64,000 nucleotides of DNA from positions 186,001 through 250,000 of the forward strand of contig CAVRPV010000006.1 of assembly GCA_963723235.1 (NCBI GenBank), in the 5' to 3' direction. This stretch comes from CAIRTM01 sp963723235 (GTDB taxonomy: Bacteria; Desulfobacterota; WTBG01; CAIYCZ01; CAIRTM01). The notes beneath the pieces are model-generated. The model was not told the origin of the DNA. It saw only the letters and a list, made by a program, of their open reading frames with translations, and searched no databases. Each line of letters opens with the position of its first letter. Position 1 is the first letter of the stretch. Both the position numbers and the translations under genes were made by a program. Positions 55,995-64,000 of the stretch are shown piece by piece.

Positions 55995-56258
55995 GTCAAT
56001 TCGATCCTTTCTCATACATTGGTGGTGGCGGGGTAGTTGGTAACCACGGATTGTCCGTTAGACCCGTATCACTGTTTGATAAAAAAATTATATCTGGCGC
56101 ATCAGGAGCATACTGCAGGCGACAGATCGTGCGCTCTCCGGTTAGGCATTCATGCTTCACTCAACCCGAATACGCATTCGGATGTAACGATCGGATGCTT
56201 GCAACGCATGCCGCGACGGGAACGGCCTGGTTCGATATGAGCGGCGAAAACGCATTAA

Positions 56259-56299
56259 CAGGCTGTTGAAAAGCACCCGCCTGTCCCGCTGCAGCGGGA
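56259..56299. repeat. Partial palindromic repeat, copy 6, with TCCCGC...GCGGGA palindrome
   Basis: CAGGCTGTTGAAAAG (56259-56273) is one end of the repeat family; a 16-base palindrome TCCCGCTGCAGCGGGA (56284-56299) follows six bases before the mlaC stop codon. Read from mlaC, the palindrome plus TTTT of the end could act as a weak terminator. The core GATGCAAGG is missing. Confidence 0.6.
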
Positions 56300-56305
56300 T
56301 TGCGC

Positions 56306-56950
56306 TCAGACAGCAGGCACCTGCGAGGCCACCTGCTTTTCCTTCAACTTTTTGATCAGTTCCGGATACGACGAACGCGATAAAATCTCGTTGATCTGCG
56401 AGCGGTAGTTTTTAACTATGCTAATCCCCTCAATGGAGACATCATAGACAAGCCAGCTGCCGTTTTTTTCCATCATGAAGTAATTGACAGGCACCTCGAC
56501 GCCCTGCCGTATAATGATCTTGGTTTGCACCATGGCATACTGGCCTTCAATGCTTTCATTGGAATAGAGTATCTTCTCGCCGGAATAGCTCTCTATCTTG
56601 GTCATGTACGTGTTTTCAAGAAGATCCGAGAATAATTTTATAAACTCATTTCTTTCCTCCGGAGTCCTCTCCCTCCAGTAGGTCCCCATGGAACGTTTTG
56701 ACATCTCCTCCCATGCGAACATGCAATTGGCGACCTCCCTGAGCATGTCCCTTCTCTGCTGCCTCATCTCAGGCGCTTTCAATGACACATCGTTGAGTAT
56801 CGCAAGGGCCTTGTCAAATGAAACCTCCAGCTTTTTCATGGGATCGCCGGCATACACCGGCGCGCAGCACAGCACCAGTACTGCACACACCACCGCAGCA
56901 GCCATATGCTTCATATACGTGCTACCTGTCATTCGAACCTGAAGTTGCAT
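56306..56950 (-). CDS. mlaC: Mla phospholipid transport periplasmic shuttle MlaC
   Basis: 214 residues from ATG 56950 (GGAGGA seven bases upstream). A signal peptide ends A-P-V-Y-A; the Tol_Tol_Ttg2/MlaC domain follows, with R-R-D-M-L-R-E-V, F-I-K-L-F-S-D-L-L-E-N-T-Y and W-L-V-Y-D-V-S-I-E-G-I-S-I. It shuttles lipids between the MlaFEDB complex and the outer membrane. Last gene of mlaE-mlaF-mlaD-mlaC. Confidence 0.92.
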   Translation of the reverse strand: MQLQVRMTGSTYMKHMAAAVVCAVLVLCCAPVYAGDPMKKLEVSFDKALAILNDVSLKAPEMRQQRRDMLREVANCMFAWEEMSKRSMGTYWRERTPEERNEFIKLFSDLLENTYMTKIESYSGEKILYSNESIEGQYAMVQTKIIIRQGVEVPVNYFMMEKNGSWLVYDVSIEGISIVKNYRSQINEILSRSSYPELIKKLKEKQVASQVPAV

Positions 56951-57009
56951 ACCGCGCTCCTCCTGCATTACCGGCAATTCCAGCTGCCGATGTACCATAA
57001 GGTCGGTTG

Positions 57010-57459
57010 TCATTTATCTTCCACCTGTCCAAAGGCAAATTTAGAGATCAAGTCTTCTATGTCCACCGGAGGATAGGCTTCACGTATTCTCCCGCCGGGC
57101 TGTATAATGTCATCTGAGGCTCCGGGCTGCACTGCAATGAATTTTTCACCCAGCAAACCCTTGGTTTTAATGGATATAATAGTATCATCCTGCAGCGCGA
57201 CACCCTCATCAATGTCCATCAGCACCCGGGCCTTGTAATCCTGCAGGGTCATACCTTTCACGCGCCCTATCTCTATGCCGGCGATCTCTACCTGGGCGCC
57301 AAGCTTAAGCCCGCCCACGGTGGGAAAATCGGCATACACCTGATAGCCGCGGGACCCGATGATCTCCATCTTCCCCAGATTTATTGACAGATAGCCAAGG
57401 CTCAGTATGCCCACAATCATAAACAGGCCGACCATAACCTCCGTATCGAAACGTTTCAT
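57010..57459 (-). CDS. mlaD: Mla transport MCE-domain protein MlaD
   Basis: 149 residues from ATG 57459 (AAGGAG upstream; an earlier start would overlap mlaF). One N-terminal membrane helix (about 8-28) and a single MCE domain with V-G-G-L-K-L-G-A-Q-V-E-I-A-G and T-K-G-L-L-G-E-K-F-I. MlaD forms the hexameric substrate ring at the inner membrane. Shorter than E. coli MlaD (183) at the C-terminus. Confidence 0.92.
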   Translation of the reverse strand: MKRFDTEVMVGLFMIVGILSLGYLSINLGKMEIIGSRGYQVYADFPTVGGLKLGAQVEIAGIEIGRVKGMTLQDYKARVLMDIDEGVALQDDTIISIKTKGLLGEKFIAVQPGASDDIIQPGGRIREAYPPVDIEDLISKFAFGQVEDK

Positions 57460-57481
57460 ACGCGATCTCCTTCGCAATACT

Positions 57482-58228
57482 TTAAAAATACTGAACCGGG
57501 CCCTTGCTGTCACCCCTGACAAACTGGTCAAAAATGGGATCTTTCTGCTGCTGCAGTGCTTCAGGGCTGTCGCACACGAGAATTTCGCCCTGATGAATCA
57601 TGGCCACCTGCTGAACGATGTTGAACACTTTCTGCACCTCATGGGTAACCATGACAGCGGTAAACTTAAGCTCCCGGTGGCACTGGTGTATGTAATCAAG
57701 AATGCTCTGGCCGATTATCGGGTCCAGCCCGGTTGTCGGCTCATCAAACAGCATGATGGAAGGCCCCATGACCAGCGCCCTGGCCAGCGCGGCGCGTTTG
57801 CGCATTCCGCCGCTCAACTCGGCCGGATATTTATTCCAGTCATTTTTCATGCCCATGTGCGTGAGCTCATTGAAGACCCGGTCTTTAATCTGCGACTCCA
57901 GCAATGACGTTCTTTCCCGCAGGGGAAAGGCAACGTTGTCATACACCGTCAAGGAATCAAACAGGGCGCCGCCCTGAAAAAGAAATCCGAACTGCTCCCG
58001 TATCCGCACCAGCTCGCGGCCGCGCAGTTTATATATATCGGTCCCGTTTATTTTAATGGTTCCGGAATCCGGTTTCATAAGACCTGCAATATGCCTGAGC
58101 AAAACACTCTTGCCGATACCGCTGCGGCCTATCAGCGCAAGCAGTTCGCCCTCGCGGACAGTGAACGTAACGCCCTTGAGAATCGGGTTCCCGTTAAATG
58201 ACTTGTATACGTCCTGTATCTCAATCAT
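57482..58228 (-). CDS. mlaF: Mla transport ATP-binding protein MlaF
   Basis: 248 residues with Walker A G-R-S-G-I-G-K-S, signature L-S-G-G-M-R-K-R and Walker B I-M-L-F-D-E-P-T-T-G-L-D. The D-P-I-I-G motif after the D-loop is typical of Mla/Ttg2A ATPases. It powers the MlaE permease. Starts 13 bases after mlaE. Confidence 0.95.
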   Translation of the reverse strand: MIEIQDVYKSFNGNPILKGVTFTVREGELLALIGRSGIGKSVLLRHIAGLMKPDSGTIKINGTDIYKLRGRELVRIREQFGFLFQGGALFDSLTVYDNVAFPLRERTSLLESQIKDRVFNELTHMGMKNDWNKYPAELSGGMRKRAALARALVMGPSIMLFDEPTTGLDPIIGQSILDYIHQCHRELKFTAVMVTHEVQKVFNIVQQVAMIHQGEILVCDSPEALQQQKDPIFDQFVRGDSKGPVQYF

Positions 58229-58241
58229 ATCATGCAGCAGT

Positions 58242-59010
58242 TCAGAAGGAGACGGATGTGATGAAATAGTCCCATACCAGTATCAGGACAGAGCATACCA
58301 CGACAGCCTGAGTTGTTGCCTTGCTCACCCCTTTGGCGCCATATTCCGTAAAGAAACCCTTATAGCAGCAGATCCATGCAACGATGAGCCCGAAGCTGAG
58401 CGACTTATACAGACCATGGAACACGTCAGTGCTTTTCAGATACACTGTCATCTCGCCGAAATACGTTCCCGGGCTCAGGCCGAGCAGCTTAACCCCGACG
58501 ACATATCCGCCCCAGATGCCCATGACATCGAAACAGGCCTGCCAGCAGCGGAAAGCACAGCACGGCGGCGACAAGGTTAGGCACGACCAGGTACCGGTAC
58601 GGATTGAGGGCCATCACTTCATAGGCATCAATCTGCTCGGTGATGCGCATGATGCCGATTTCCGATGAAAGCGCGGAGCCGGCCCTGCCGGTGACCATAA
58701 GGGCTGATATGACCGGCCCGATTTCCCTGATAAGCGACAGCGCCACTGTCGGCCCCAGCATTGCCTCGCCGCCGAATTTGCTGAGGGCATAAAACCCCTG
58801 CAGCCCGAGCACCATCCCGGTAAAAGCCCCTGTGAGCAGCACGATCAGCATGGACTTAACGCCGATAAAGCTCATCTGCTCGATTACTCTGCCGAACTTC
58901 AAAGGCGAGGCAAAGGTCCAGAACAGCGTGTTCATCAGGAACATGCCGTAGCTGCCCAGACTCCTCGTGCCGCTCAATGTCATCCGGCCTATTGTGCGTA
59001 TCAGTCCCAT
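58242..59010 (-). CDS. mlaE: Mla transport permease MlaE (one frameshift)
   Basis: About 255 residues once corrected. Five to six membrane helices; N-terminal half with G-A-F-T-G-M-V-L-G-L-Q-G and G-R-A-G-S-A-L-S-S-E-I-G, C-terminal half with I-W-G-G-Y-V-V-G. The frame breaks near 58531-58533: removing one A of a plus-strand AAA changes L-F-R-C-H-G into L-F-D-V-M-G-I-W-G-G. The conserved MlaE core motifs then read in order. First gene of the mla cluster; no mlaB is seen. Confidence 0.9.
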
Positions 59011-59047
59011 CGCTGTCCCGCTACTCTATCTGCCTGCCGAGAAACAT

Positions 59048-59175
59048 CTGCCTGTCCCGCCATGGCGGGATCACTGCGCCGTGCGAGCATATGCGCCTCA
59101 TACCTCAAGATTGCGCGCGCCCTGCATCCGGCTATGTTTCAACTGACTGTTAAAAACGTTTTTCAACACCCTCAC
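59048..59175. repeat. Palindromic interspersed repeat, copy 7 (reverse orientation)
   Basis: On the minus strand: partial end GTGTTGAAAAACG, then CAGTCAGTTGAAAC, core CCGGATGCAGGGCGCGC, GAGGCGCATATG, and a closing 16-base palindrome TCCCGCCATGGCGGGA (59055-59070). It lies in the 488-base gap 59011-59498; the rest of the gap is AT-rich text and the inverted repeat at 59435-59487. Confidence 0.7.
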
Positions 59176-59434
59176 GGGAATTCGTGCACCCGCGTATTGT
59201 TAAGCATACTAAAATAAAAACCCCCTGCATTCAAGAAAAATCTCATGCACCCGCTAATATAACCAAGCCATTGCACATGCCGGAAGCCTATAATTACCTA
59301 TCAGTCCTGCTTAATGGCGGAAATTGGCCATAACGCCGAGGCGGATTACTCGAGGATTTAATGCCTGAGAAGCCCCTTTTAAGGTGGTAAAAACGATTGT
59401 TTAGGGAAATGGCTGCAATGCGCACGGCCTGAGC

Positions 59435-59487
59435 GTAATGGGGGAAACGGTTCTACATAGTAAAACGGCAGAACCGTTCCCCATTAC
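59435..59487. other. Inverted repeat after the parvulin-like gene
   Basis: GTAATGGGGGAAACGGTTCT (59435-59454) pairs with AGAACCGTTCCCCATTAC (59470-59487) with two bulges, a stem of about 18 bp 12 bases after the gene's stop. No T-run follows, so a terminator or RNA-stabilising stem is only a guess. Confidence 0.5.
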
Positions 59488-59498
59488 TTTCATAAGCA

Positions 59499-60446
59499 TC
59501 AGGGACTTTCTTTTCGGCGGGTCTGGGCCGGTGCATCGCCGGCCACGTCGGGCGCGGGCGATCTGCCCTCGCACTCCGCGCACTGGTAGGTGTCAAGGGC
59601 CGCTGCGTTCACCGTCGCGTCCAAGCCGGCGCGCAGCTCCGCCTTGATTTTTTGAATAGCGCTTCTCTGCTGCTCATCCTGCAGCTGCGCCGCAATACTC
59701 TGGCGAACTTCCTCAAACGCCCTGACCCGGGCAGGCTCTTTTTTCTCGACACGCATAAGGCAGAAACGGTTACTGATTTCGAGAATGTCGACGGGCCGGC
59801 TATCAGACAAAGCAAAGGCCGCTTTTTCAAAATCTGATCCGTTTTCGCGCTGCTCCAGCCACAGGGAATCAATCCTGATCCTGCTTTCAGGATACTTCTG
59901 TTTATACTGCTCAAAGGACATGCCATCCCTGACTGCAGCAAGCGCCTCCTGAGCCTGCGGGCTGGTCTCAAGCATCATACGCTGAACCTGAATCCTTGCG
60001 GGCAGCGTAAACTCAAGCGGGTTGGCGTCAAAATAGGCCCTGAGCTGCCCATCCGTAACCCGGGGCAAATCCTTGATGCGGCGGTTAAGGTAGGCGCTGC
60101 CCAGAACCTGCGCCTTTTCGATGCCTGTGGCCGCATTTTTTTTCAGCGCATCCCGAACGTCTGCATCATCTTCCAGCCCTGCTTTTACGGCTTCAGCGGC
60201 CAGAAGCTTCCAGTCCAGCAACTGGTCAACCAGCAGCCGCCTGCCCTGATCGCTCAGGTATTCAAACTGCTGCGGCCCGGGCATACCCTTGAGGGCCTGA
60301 GTCAAGTCTTCTGTTGTTACGGTCACGCTGCCGGCTTGAGCCACAATGCCGGCAGTGCTTTTATTGCTGTTTTCGCTGTTGTTTGTGCAGCACGGCATCG
60401 TGCCGCATGCAACGATCAAAAAGCAGGCAAGGCATAAGCGTTTCAT
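59499..60446 (-). CDS. Parvulin/SurA-like peptidyl-prolyl isomerase lipoprotein
   Basis: 315 residues from ATG 60446. A lipoprotein signal ends M-P-C-C. A SurA-N-like helical domain (about 40-155) with L-V-D-Q-L-L-D-W-K-L-L-A-A-E-A is followed by a rotamase-like domain (I-Q-V-Q-R-M-M, F-A-L-S-D-S-R-P-V-D, N-R-F-C-L-M-R-V-E). The rotamase domain is shortened, so chaperone rather than isomerase activity is possible. The Cys-containing C-terminal tail (Y-Q-C-A-E-C-E-G) is unusual. Confidence 0.78.
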   Translation of the reverse strand: MKRLCLACFLIVACGTMPCCTNNSENSNKSTAGIVAQAGSVTVTTEDLTQALKGMPGPQQFEYLSDQGRRLLVDQLLDWKLLAAEAVKAGLEDDADVRDALKKNAATGIEKAQVLGSAYLNRRIKDLPRVTDGQLRAYFDANPLEFTLPARIQVQRMMLETSPQAQEALAAVRDGMSFEQYKQKYPESRIRIDSLWLEQRENGSDFEKAAFALSDSRPVDILEISNRFCLMRVEKKEPARVRAFEEVRQSIAAQLQDEQQRSAIQKIKAELRAGLDATVNAAALDTYQCAECEGRSPAPDVAGDAPAQTRRKESP

Positions 60447-60560
60447 ATCCATGGCACCTGTCACATATTTTCAGTAAAGGGGTTTTGTTATCATTGTTGA
60501 GAATAAAAACAGCCTGTTGCATGTCGGGCTGTTCTGCGAAGCATTAAGAGGCTGCGGCAT

Positions 60561-60603
60561 AAAAAAAGTGGGCCCGATTGATGTTCCAACCAACCGGGCC
60601 CAC
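60561..60603 (-). terminator. Rho-independent terminator after the PKD/cytochrome gene
   Basis: On the minus strand GTGGGCCCGGTTGG pairs with CAATCGGGCCCAC (one mismatch) around a short loop and is followed by T7 (60561-60567). It lies 38 bases after the stop at 60641. Confidence 0.85.
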
Positions 60604-60640
60604 CGGTTACCATACTACTGATTCGTGTGCGCTCAAACGT

Positions 60641-61345
60641 TTAGTTGTTCTGCGCGCCCTCAAGTATCCAGGCCCGCTGCTTTTCACGCACGTCATCGTT
60701 CAGGCGCTCACCGCCCACATCATGGGCATGATACCGCGGAGCTTCCGTAAACTGAACAATGGGGCTGTTGTCCGGATCGCCCGGAATGACCAGCGGCTTG
60801 ATCGTAGCGTCAGGCATGGTTCTGCCTGCCATCAGGGCAGCATAACTGCTCAGGTTCACGCCCGCTCCAACCGCATAGGGAGCGCCCGTGTAATGGCATA
60901 CCTTGGCGCAGAAAGAATTATACGCCGGATACAGGTCGCACTGGAACTGAGCGGTAACGCCTGCCGGATAGGCGACATTGATTTTCACCTGCTTCTCCGT
61001 AATAAGGCCGTCATTGTCTATAACCGCACAGGTCGCGGTGTAGGTGCCCGGGCAGGTGTAGGTGTTTGAGGCGTTCTGGTTGATGCTGTTCTTGCCGTCA
61101 CCGAAATCCCAGTAATAGGAAAGCACAGTGCCGTCCGGGTCGGTTGCCGTTGCGGTAAAGCTGACCAGCAGGGGCTTGCCGCCGCTGGTTGGCGTTGCCG
61201 TAATATTAAGAACCGGCGGTTTCAGAACGCCCGTTATTTCCAGCAGGGTCTTTTTCAAGCCGCTGGGCAACAGCATAGGGTTTTTCCTGATCATCGCAGG
61301 CAATAATACAGTCATTAGACGTATTACCGCCGGCACAGCCGTCAA
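60641..61345 (-). CDS. PKD-domain protein with cytochrome c-like tail, 5' end uncertain
   Basis: The PKD domain (about 45-125) has S-Y-Y-W-D-F-G-D-G. The tail has C-A-K-V-C-H, an unusual C-x3-C-H, then L-S-S-Y-A-A-L-M-A-G, V-I-P-G-D-P-D-N-S-P-I-V and R-A-W-I-L-E-G-A, the pattern of mono-heme 'PSCyt'-like tails. The first 35 codons look wrong: the neighbouring frame reads F-D-G-C-A-G-G-N-T-S-N-D-C...Y-A-V-A-Q-R-L-E-K, and removing one A of an A5 run near 61250 joins it to T-L-L-E-I-T-G. No proper start is found there. It may be the C-terminal part of the upstream kelch protein. Confidence 0.6.
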   Translation of the reverse strand: MTAVPAVIRLMTVLLPAMIRKNPMLLPSGLKKTLLEITGVLKPPVLNITATPTSGGKPLLVSFTATATDPDGTVLSYYWDFGDGKNSINQNASNTYTCPGTYTATCAVIDNDGLITEKQVKINVAYPAGVTAQFQCDLYPAYNSFCAKVCHYTGAPYAVGAGVNLSSYAALMAGRTMPDATIKPLVIPGDPDNSPIVQFTEAPRYHAHDVGGERLNDDVREKQRAWILEGAQNN

Positions 61346-61467
61346 ACTGTGGTAATCATGTTATTCAGTTAATGTAGCAATTGCCTTACTATACTTCCTT
61401 TGCTTCAAGCAGCTCGATAATTGATCAGTCTTTGTCCTATTAAATCATTTTCTGATGCCCTGCTGCT

Positions 61468-62929
61468 TTAAAGGCGCTGAAGATGGCAGATCGCAATCAG
61501 ATTTTGCAGACCCTGTGCCTGGGAAACATCGCTGGGCGTGTAAATTTCGCCATTGTTGAAGAATTTGGGCGAGCCCGCCGCGGTCAGGCCGATGCCGCCG
61601 CCGGTGACAATCCGTCCGTCGGTGAGCAGCGCGCCGGTGTTGTAGCCCGTGGTGCGCGGGAACTGCACGGAACCTGCCATGATGAAATCATCCTGATCAG
61701 GACGATATACGGAGGTATCGGGCAGCACCTGTATATTGGCATTGCCGCCGCTGGGGATGACAACCGTGTCGTCATACAGCCTGACGCCCAGATTGTCGAC
61801 CTTGCCGTGAAACGGCAGCTTGCCGGTGATGGGAATGATCGTATCGGTTGCGGGATCATACAGCTCGCTTTCCGGCGTCACGACCGAGCCGTTCCATGAG
61901 AATGCCAGCAGCACTTTGCCGTCTGCAAGCAGGCTCACGGCGCAGGTCATGCGCGCTTTGGTCATGGATGCCGCCGGGGTGAAGCTGTTGGTTACCGGGT
62001 CAAAAATTTCCATGGACGACAGGGGGTTGGCAAGGCCCGGGCCTGCACCGCCGCCCACGACCAGAATTCTGCCGTCAAGCATTTTTACCAGATGATGCGA
62101 CTGACGGGCCTGATTCATATCGCCAACAGGGGTAAACATGCCTGTTGCCGGATCATAGACTTCCGCGCTTTTAAGGCTGAGCGAGGTAATATCGCCTGCC
62201 AGTGCAGCAGTACCGCCGGTAATCAGGACTCTGCCGTCATCAAGCAGTATGTCGCGGTGGCTGCGGCGATTGGCATTCATGGTAGCTGCAACCGGCATAA
62301 ACGTATTGGTGACGGGGTCATAGATTTCAGCGGTGTTATAGGCCACTGAGCCGGGCGCGCCGAAAAGCTGCGGACGTCCGCCGGTGATCAGCACCATGCC
62401 GTCATCAAGCGTGGTCTGCATATGGCTTACGCGGGTAACTGACAGGGGAGCAACAGTGGTGAACAGCCGTGTTGCCGGGTCAAGGATTTCAACCGTTTTG
62501 GTTGCCCCGAAAAATGGCGGTGTCGCGCCGCCGGCAACCATAAATCTGCCATCCTGCAGCAGGCTGCGCTGTTGTAAAAACGGGCAATAGCCATGGGGCC
62601 GGTCATTGACCACGTTCCGACCTCGCAGTTAATGCCCAGTTCGCCGAAACTGTGATTTATGTGGCAGGCATCGCAGCTGATATCAGGAACGCTGGTAATG
62701 TGCGAGTGGCAGATATTGCAATCCATATTGAGGGGAACCGAGTATGGCTCAGGATATTCTCATTATGATACGTCATAATATGTGAAGCATGGCACTGGTA
62801 GCAGGAGTCGGGATTTCTGGTGATACCGACTGTTGTCCCTTCGGACAATCCTGCGCAAAAGCAGGGGCTAGCAGAGAAGACATATTGATAAGACTATCAA
62901 TGAAAAAAAATATTCTTTCTTCATAAATC
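61468..62929 (-). pseudogene. Exported multiheme c-type cytochrome/kelch protein, four frameshifts
   Basis: GGAGGAG precedes ATG 62929. Corrected for four single-base shifts between 62580 and 62880, the order is: signal peptide (M-K-K-E-Y-F-F ending A-P-A-F-A), heme sites C-Y-Q-C-H, C-N-I-C-H and C-D-A-C-H within 60 residues, then about seven kelch units with the pattern A-E-I-Y-D-P-x-T...D-G-R-V-L-I-T-G-G. The shifts are C-L-L-C-stop to L-L-A-P (one extra base), then three missing bases. The propeller part is one clean frame from 62580 to 61468. A periplasmic or surface redox role is inferred. A stretch this damaged could be a real pseudogene. Confidence 0.65.
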
Positions 62930-63030
62930 TCCTCCTATCGTTTTTTTGTTGGGACATTATGCAGGGGCGATGTGTTGTGGCTGCTGACCTCCTTTCTTCT
63001 TTGTGCGATAATTTCATTTTCTTAAGTAAA

Positions 63031-63059
63031 AGTTTAGTAAAAAAACGCCTGCATGTCAA
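63031..63059 (-). promoter_or_regulatory. sigma-70-like promoter of the cytochrome/kelch gene
   Basis: TTGACA (63054-63059) and TAAACT (63031-63036) with 17 bases between, on the minus strand, about 100 bases before ATG 62929. The 364-base gap 62930-63293 holds this promoter, the terminator of the DUF4136 gene and AT-rich text; no gene is seen. Confidence 0.6.
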
Positions 63060-63230
63060 AAGATTAATAGTTAAAAAAATGTAATTAGCGTGTAAAAAAG
63101 AGTGCGGGTTTCGGCTCTTGCCGCTTACATAGAAGGATGATACTTCAGTAAATTCAAATGGTTATAAATATAGGGGATGTGCGGTCACAATACAATGTCA
63201 CTGCTGATCGTGCGGTATCAAGCGATTGTT

Positions 63231-63273
63231 AAAAAAAATGCTGCCGGACTCGCTGCGCATAGAGCGGCCAGCA
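63231..63273 (-). terminator. Terminator after the DUF4136 gene
   Basis: On the minus strand TGCTGGCCG (63265-63273) pairs with CGGCAGCA (63239-63246), one bulge, followed by T8 (63231-63238). It is 20 bases after the DUF4136 stop. Confidence 0.7.
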
Positions 63274-63293
63274 GGTTGCCCTATGCGGCACTG

Positions 63294-63825
63294 TCACGGC
63301 GTCGGCGGGAATTTCTCCAGTATACGGGCAACCGCATTATTGATTTCCTGCGTCCTTTTTTCCGGGCTCAGACCCGGATCGACAATATCGGTGGCAGAAC
63401 CACGCCACACCAGCTCATTTTTAGCCGCATCAACGATATCGATCATAAGGGTGCCCTCCTGGTACTCGATCGAGTCAACCCCACCGTGAGTAGCCGCCCC
63501 ATCCGCCCCAATATGGTCCCGGGGCATATCCCCAGTCAATAAGTTCGACCTTCTGGCGCGTTGAAACATGCAGCGCAATAAAAAAATCCGGGTTCTCCGG
63601 CACCTGCCTGAAACCCCGTGCCTGCAGCTCCCGGTTAACCGCGTCTTTTACGCGATTGATGACCAGGTCGTTCATCTCGACCGTGCGCTCAATCGCATGC
63701 CAGCCATAGGTTTTAAAAGCGGTGAAATTCGCATTTTTATCATAGTCATAGCTTACCATCACCTGTGAGCATGAAGCCGCGCACAGCACGACACAACAGA
63801 TAAGCACTGCCGGTATAATCCTCAT
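63294..63825 (-). CDS. DUF4136 lipoprotein (one frameshift)
   Basis: A lipoprotein signal ends A-A-S-C. The DUF4136 domain follows: V-S-Y-D-Y-D-K-N-A-N-F-T-A-F-K-T-Y-G-W, V-N-R-E-L-Q-A-R-G-F, and at the end L-V-W-R-G-S-A-T-D. The frame breaks near 63478-63482: one G fewer in GGGG joins G-G-Y-S-R-W to V-D-S-I-E-Y-Q-E-G-T-L. Corrected length is about 176 residues. Function of the family is unknown. Confidence 0.8.
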
Positions 63826-63874
63826 AGCTTTTCCCTTCCCTGTCGGTCCGGTTAAAAATTATTGAACTGATACC

Positions 63875-64000
63875 CTACTTCTTAAACAGCTCATCAAGCG
63901 GGTTGCGTTTTACACCTGAAAACGCTGCGGAGCCCGGTCGGCAACCGGCAGCCTGCCTGAAGGCAAAATAATCGCAAAAATTCGAGCGGTCTTTTTCAAG
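63875..64000 (-). CDS. C-terminal end of an unidentified protein (truncated by window edge)
   Basis: The frame is open from the window edge for 41 codons to TAG at 63875-63877. It reads L-E-K-D-R-S-N-F-C-D-Y-F-A-F, a short Gly/Ser/Cys stretch, then N-P-L-D-E-L-F-K-K. No family can be assigned from this fragment. Confidence 0.5.
   Translation of the reverse strand, partial: LEKDRSNFCDYFAFRQAAGCRPGSAAFSGVKRNPLDELFKK

Noticed and set aside
62930..63030. Possible riboswitch in the leader of the cytochrome/kelch gene
   Set aside because: I looked for GEMM-like c-di-GMP motifs and other known cores and saw none; only AT-rich text and the ribosome site.

Overview
The window reads as a chromosomal segment of a Gram-negative, non-phototrophic bacterium of Desulfobacterota (deltaproteobacterial) type. 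The basis is gene content: a Tol-Pal operon, a type II secretion locus, Mla lipid transport, LpxK, c-type cytochromes, CCG-type iron-sulfur proteins, an orphan HoxU/NuoG-like ferredoxin and a sigma-54 response regulator. The species cannot be named from the sequence alone. Most genes lie on the minus strand. There is one tRNA (Gln), no rRNA, no CRISPR array and no insertion sequence.

Layout. 1-3.0 kb (+): end of tolA, then tolB, pal and cpoB. 3.2-6.1 kb (-): TPR protein, O-antigen ligase-like protein and a broken PQQ-propeller lipoprotein. 6.3-9.3 kb (-): leuC-leuD-leuB. 9.3-12.5 kb (-): a triple-SPOR protein with a nuclease-fold tail, and a divergent YchF GTPase. 12.9-13.9 kb (+): a PflX-like radical SAM protein. 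13.9-27.2 kb (-): amiC-gspEFGHIJKLM-gspD. 27.3-34.4 kb: tRNA-Gln, a ferredoxin, unknown proteins, AsmA and a DUF6941-like protein. 34.5-38.2 kb (-): dapA-asd-rlpA and a cytochrome c/PNPOx protein. 38.4-45.0 kb: a VCBS-repeat protein, a histidine kinase/response regulator pair and a chemoreceptor. 45.1-49.5 kb (-): SDR, bilin-reductase-like protein, GlcD-like flavoprotein, GlcF-like Fe-S protein. 49.8-56.0 kb (-): RNase II/R, UvrD-type helicase, lpxK, iron-sulfur flavoprotein. 56.3-59.0 kb (-): mlaE-mlaF-mlaD-mlaC. 59.5-64.0 kb (-): a parvulin-like lipoprotein, PKD/cytochrome and multiheme/kelch proteins, and a DUF4136 lipoprotein.

Three things stand out. First, a 234-residue protein at 47906-48610 matches the layout of ferredoxin-dependent bilin reductases but lacks both PcyA catalytic residues. 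It sits in a possible four-gene redox operon in what looks like a non-phototroph. Second, a family of palindromic repeats (core GATGCAAGGCGCGC) lies between genes, several copies starting exactly at a stop codon. Third, about nineteen single-base frameshifts break fourteen genes, including tolB, leuC, gspD and mlaE. Each reading frame resumes cleanly after one base is added or removed, which points to consensus errors more than to decay, but this cannot be settled from sequence alone.

Much of the segment serves the cell envelope: Tol-Pal, CpoB, O-antigen ligation, SPOR and RlpA septal proteins, AmiC amidase, AsmA, Mla, LpxK and T2SS. The rest is amino-acid synthesis (leucine, lysine/threonine) and periplasmic or cytoplasmic redox proteins.
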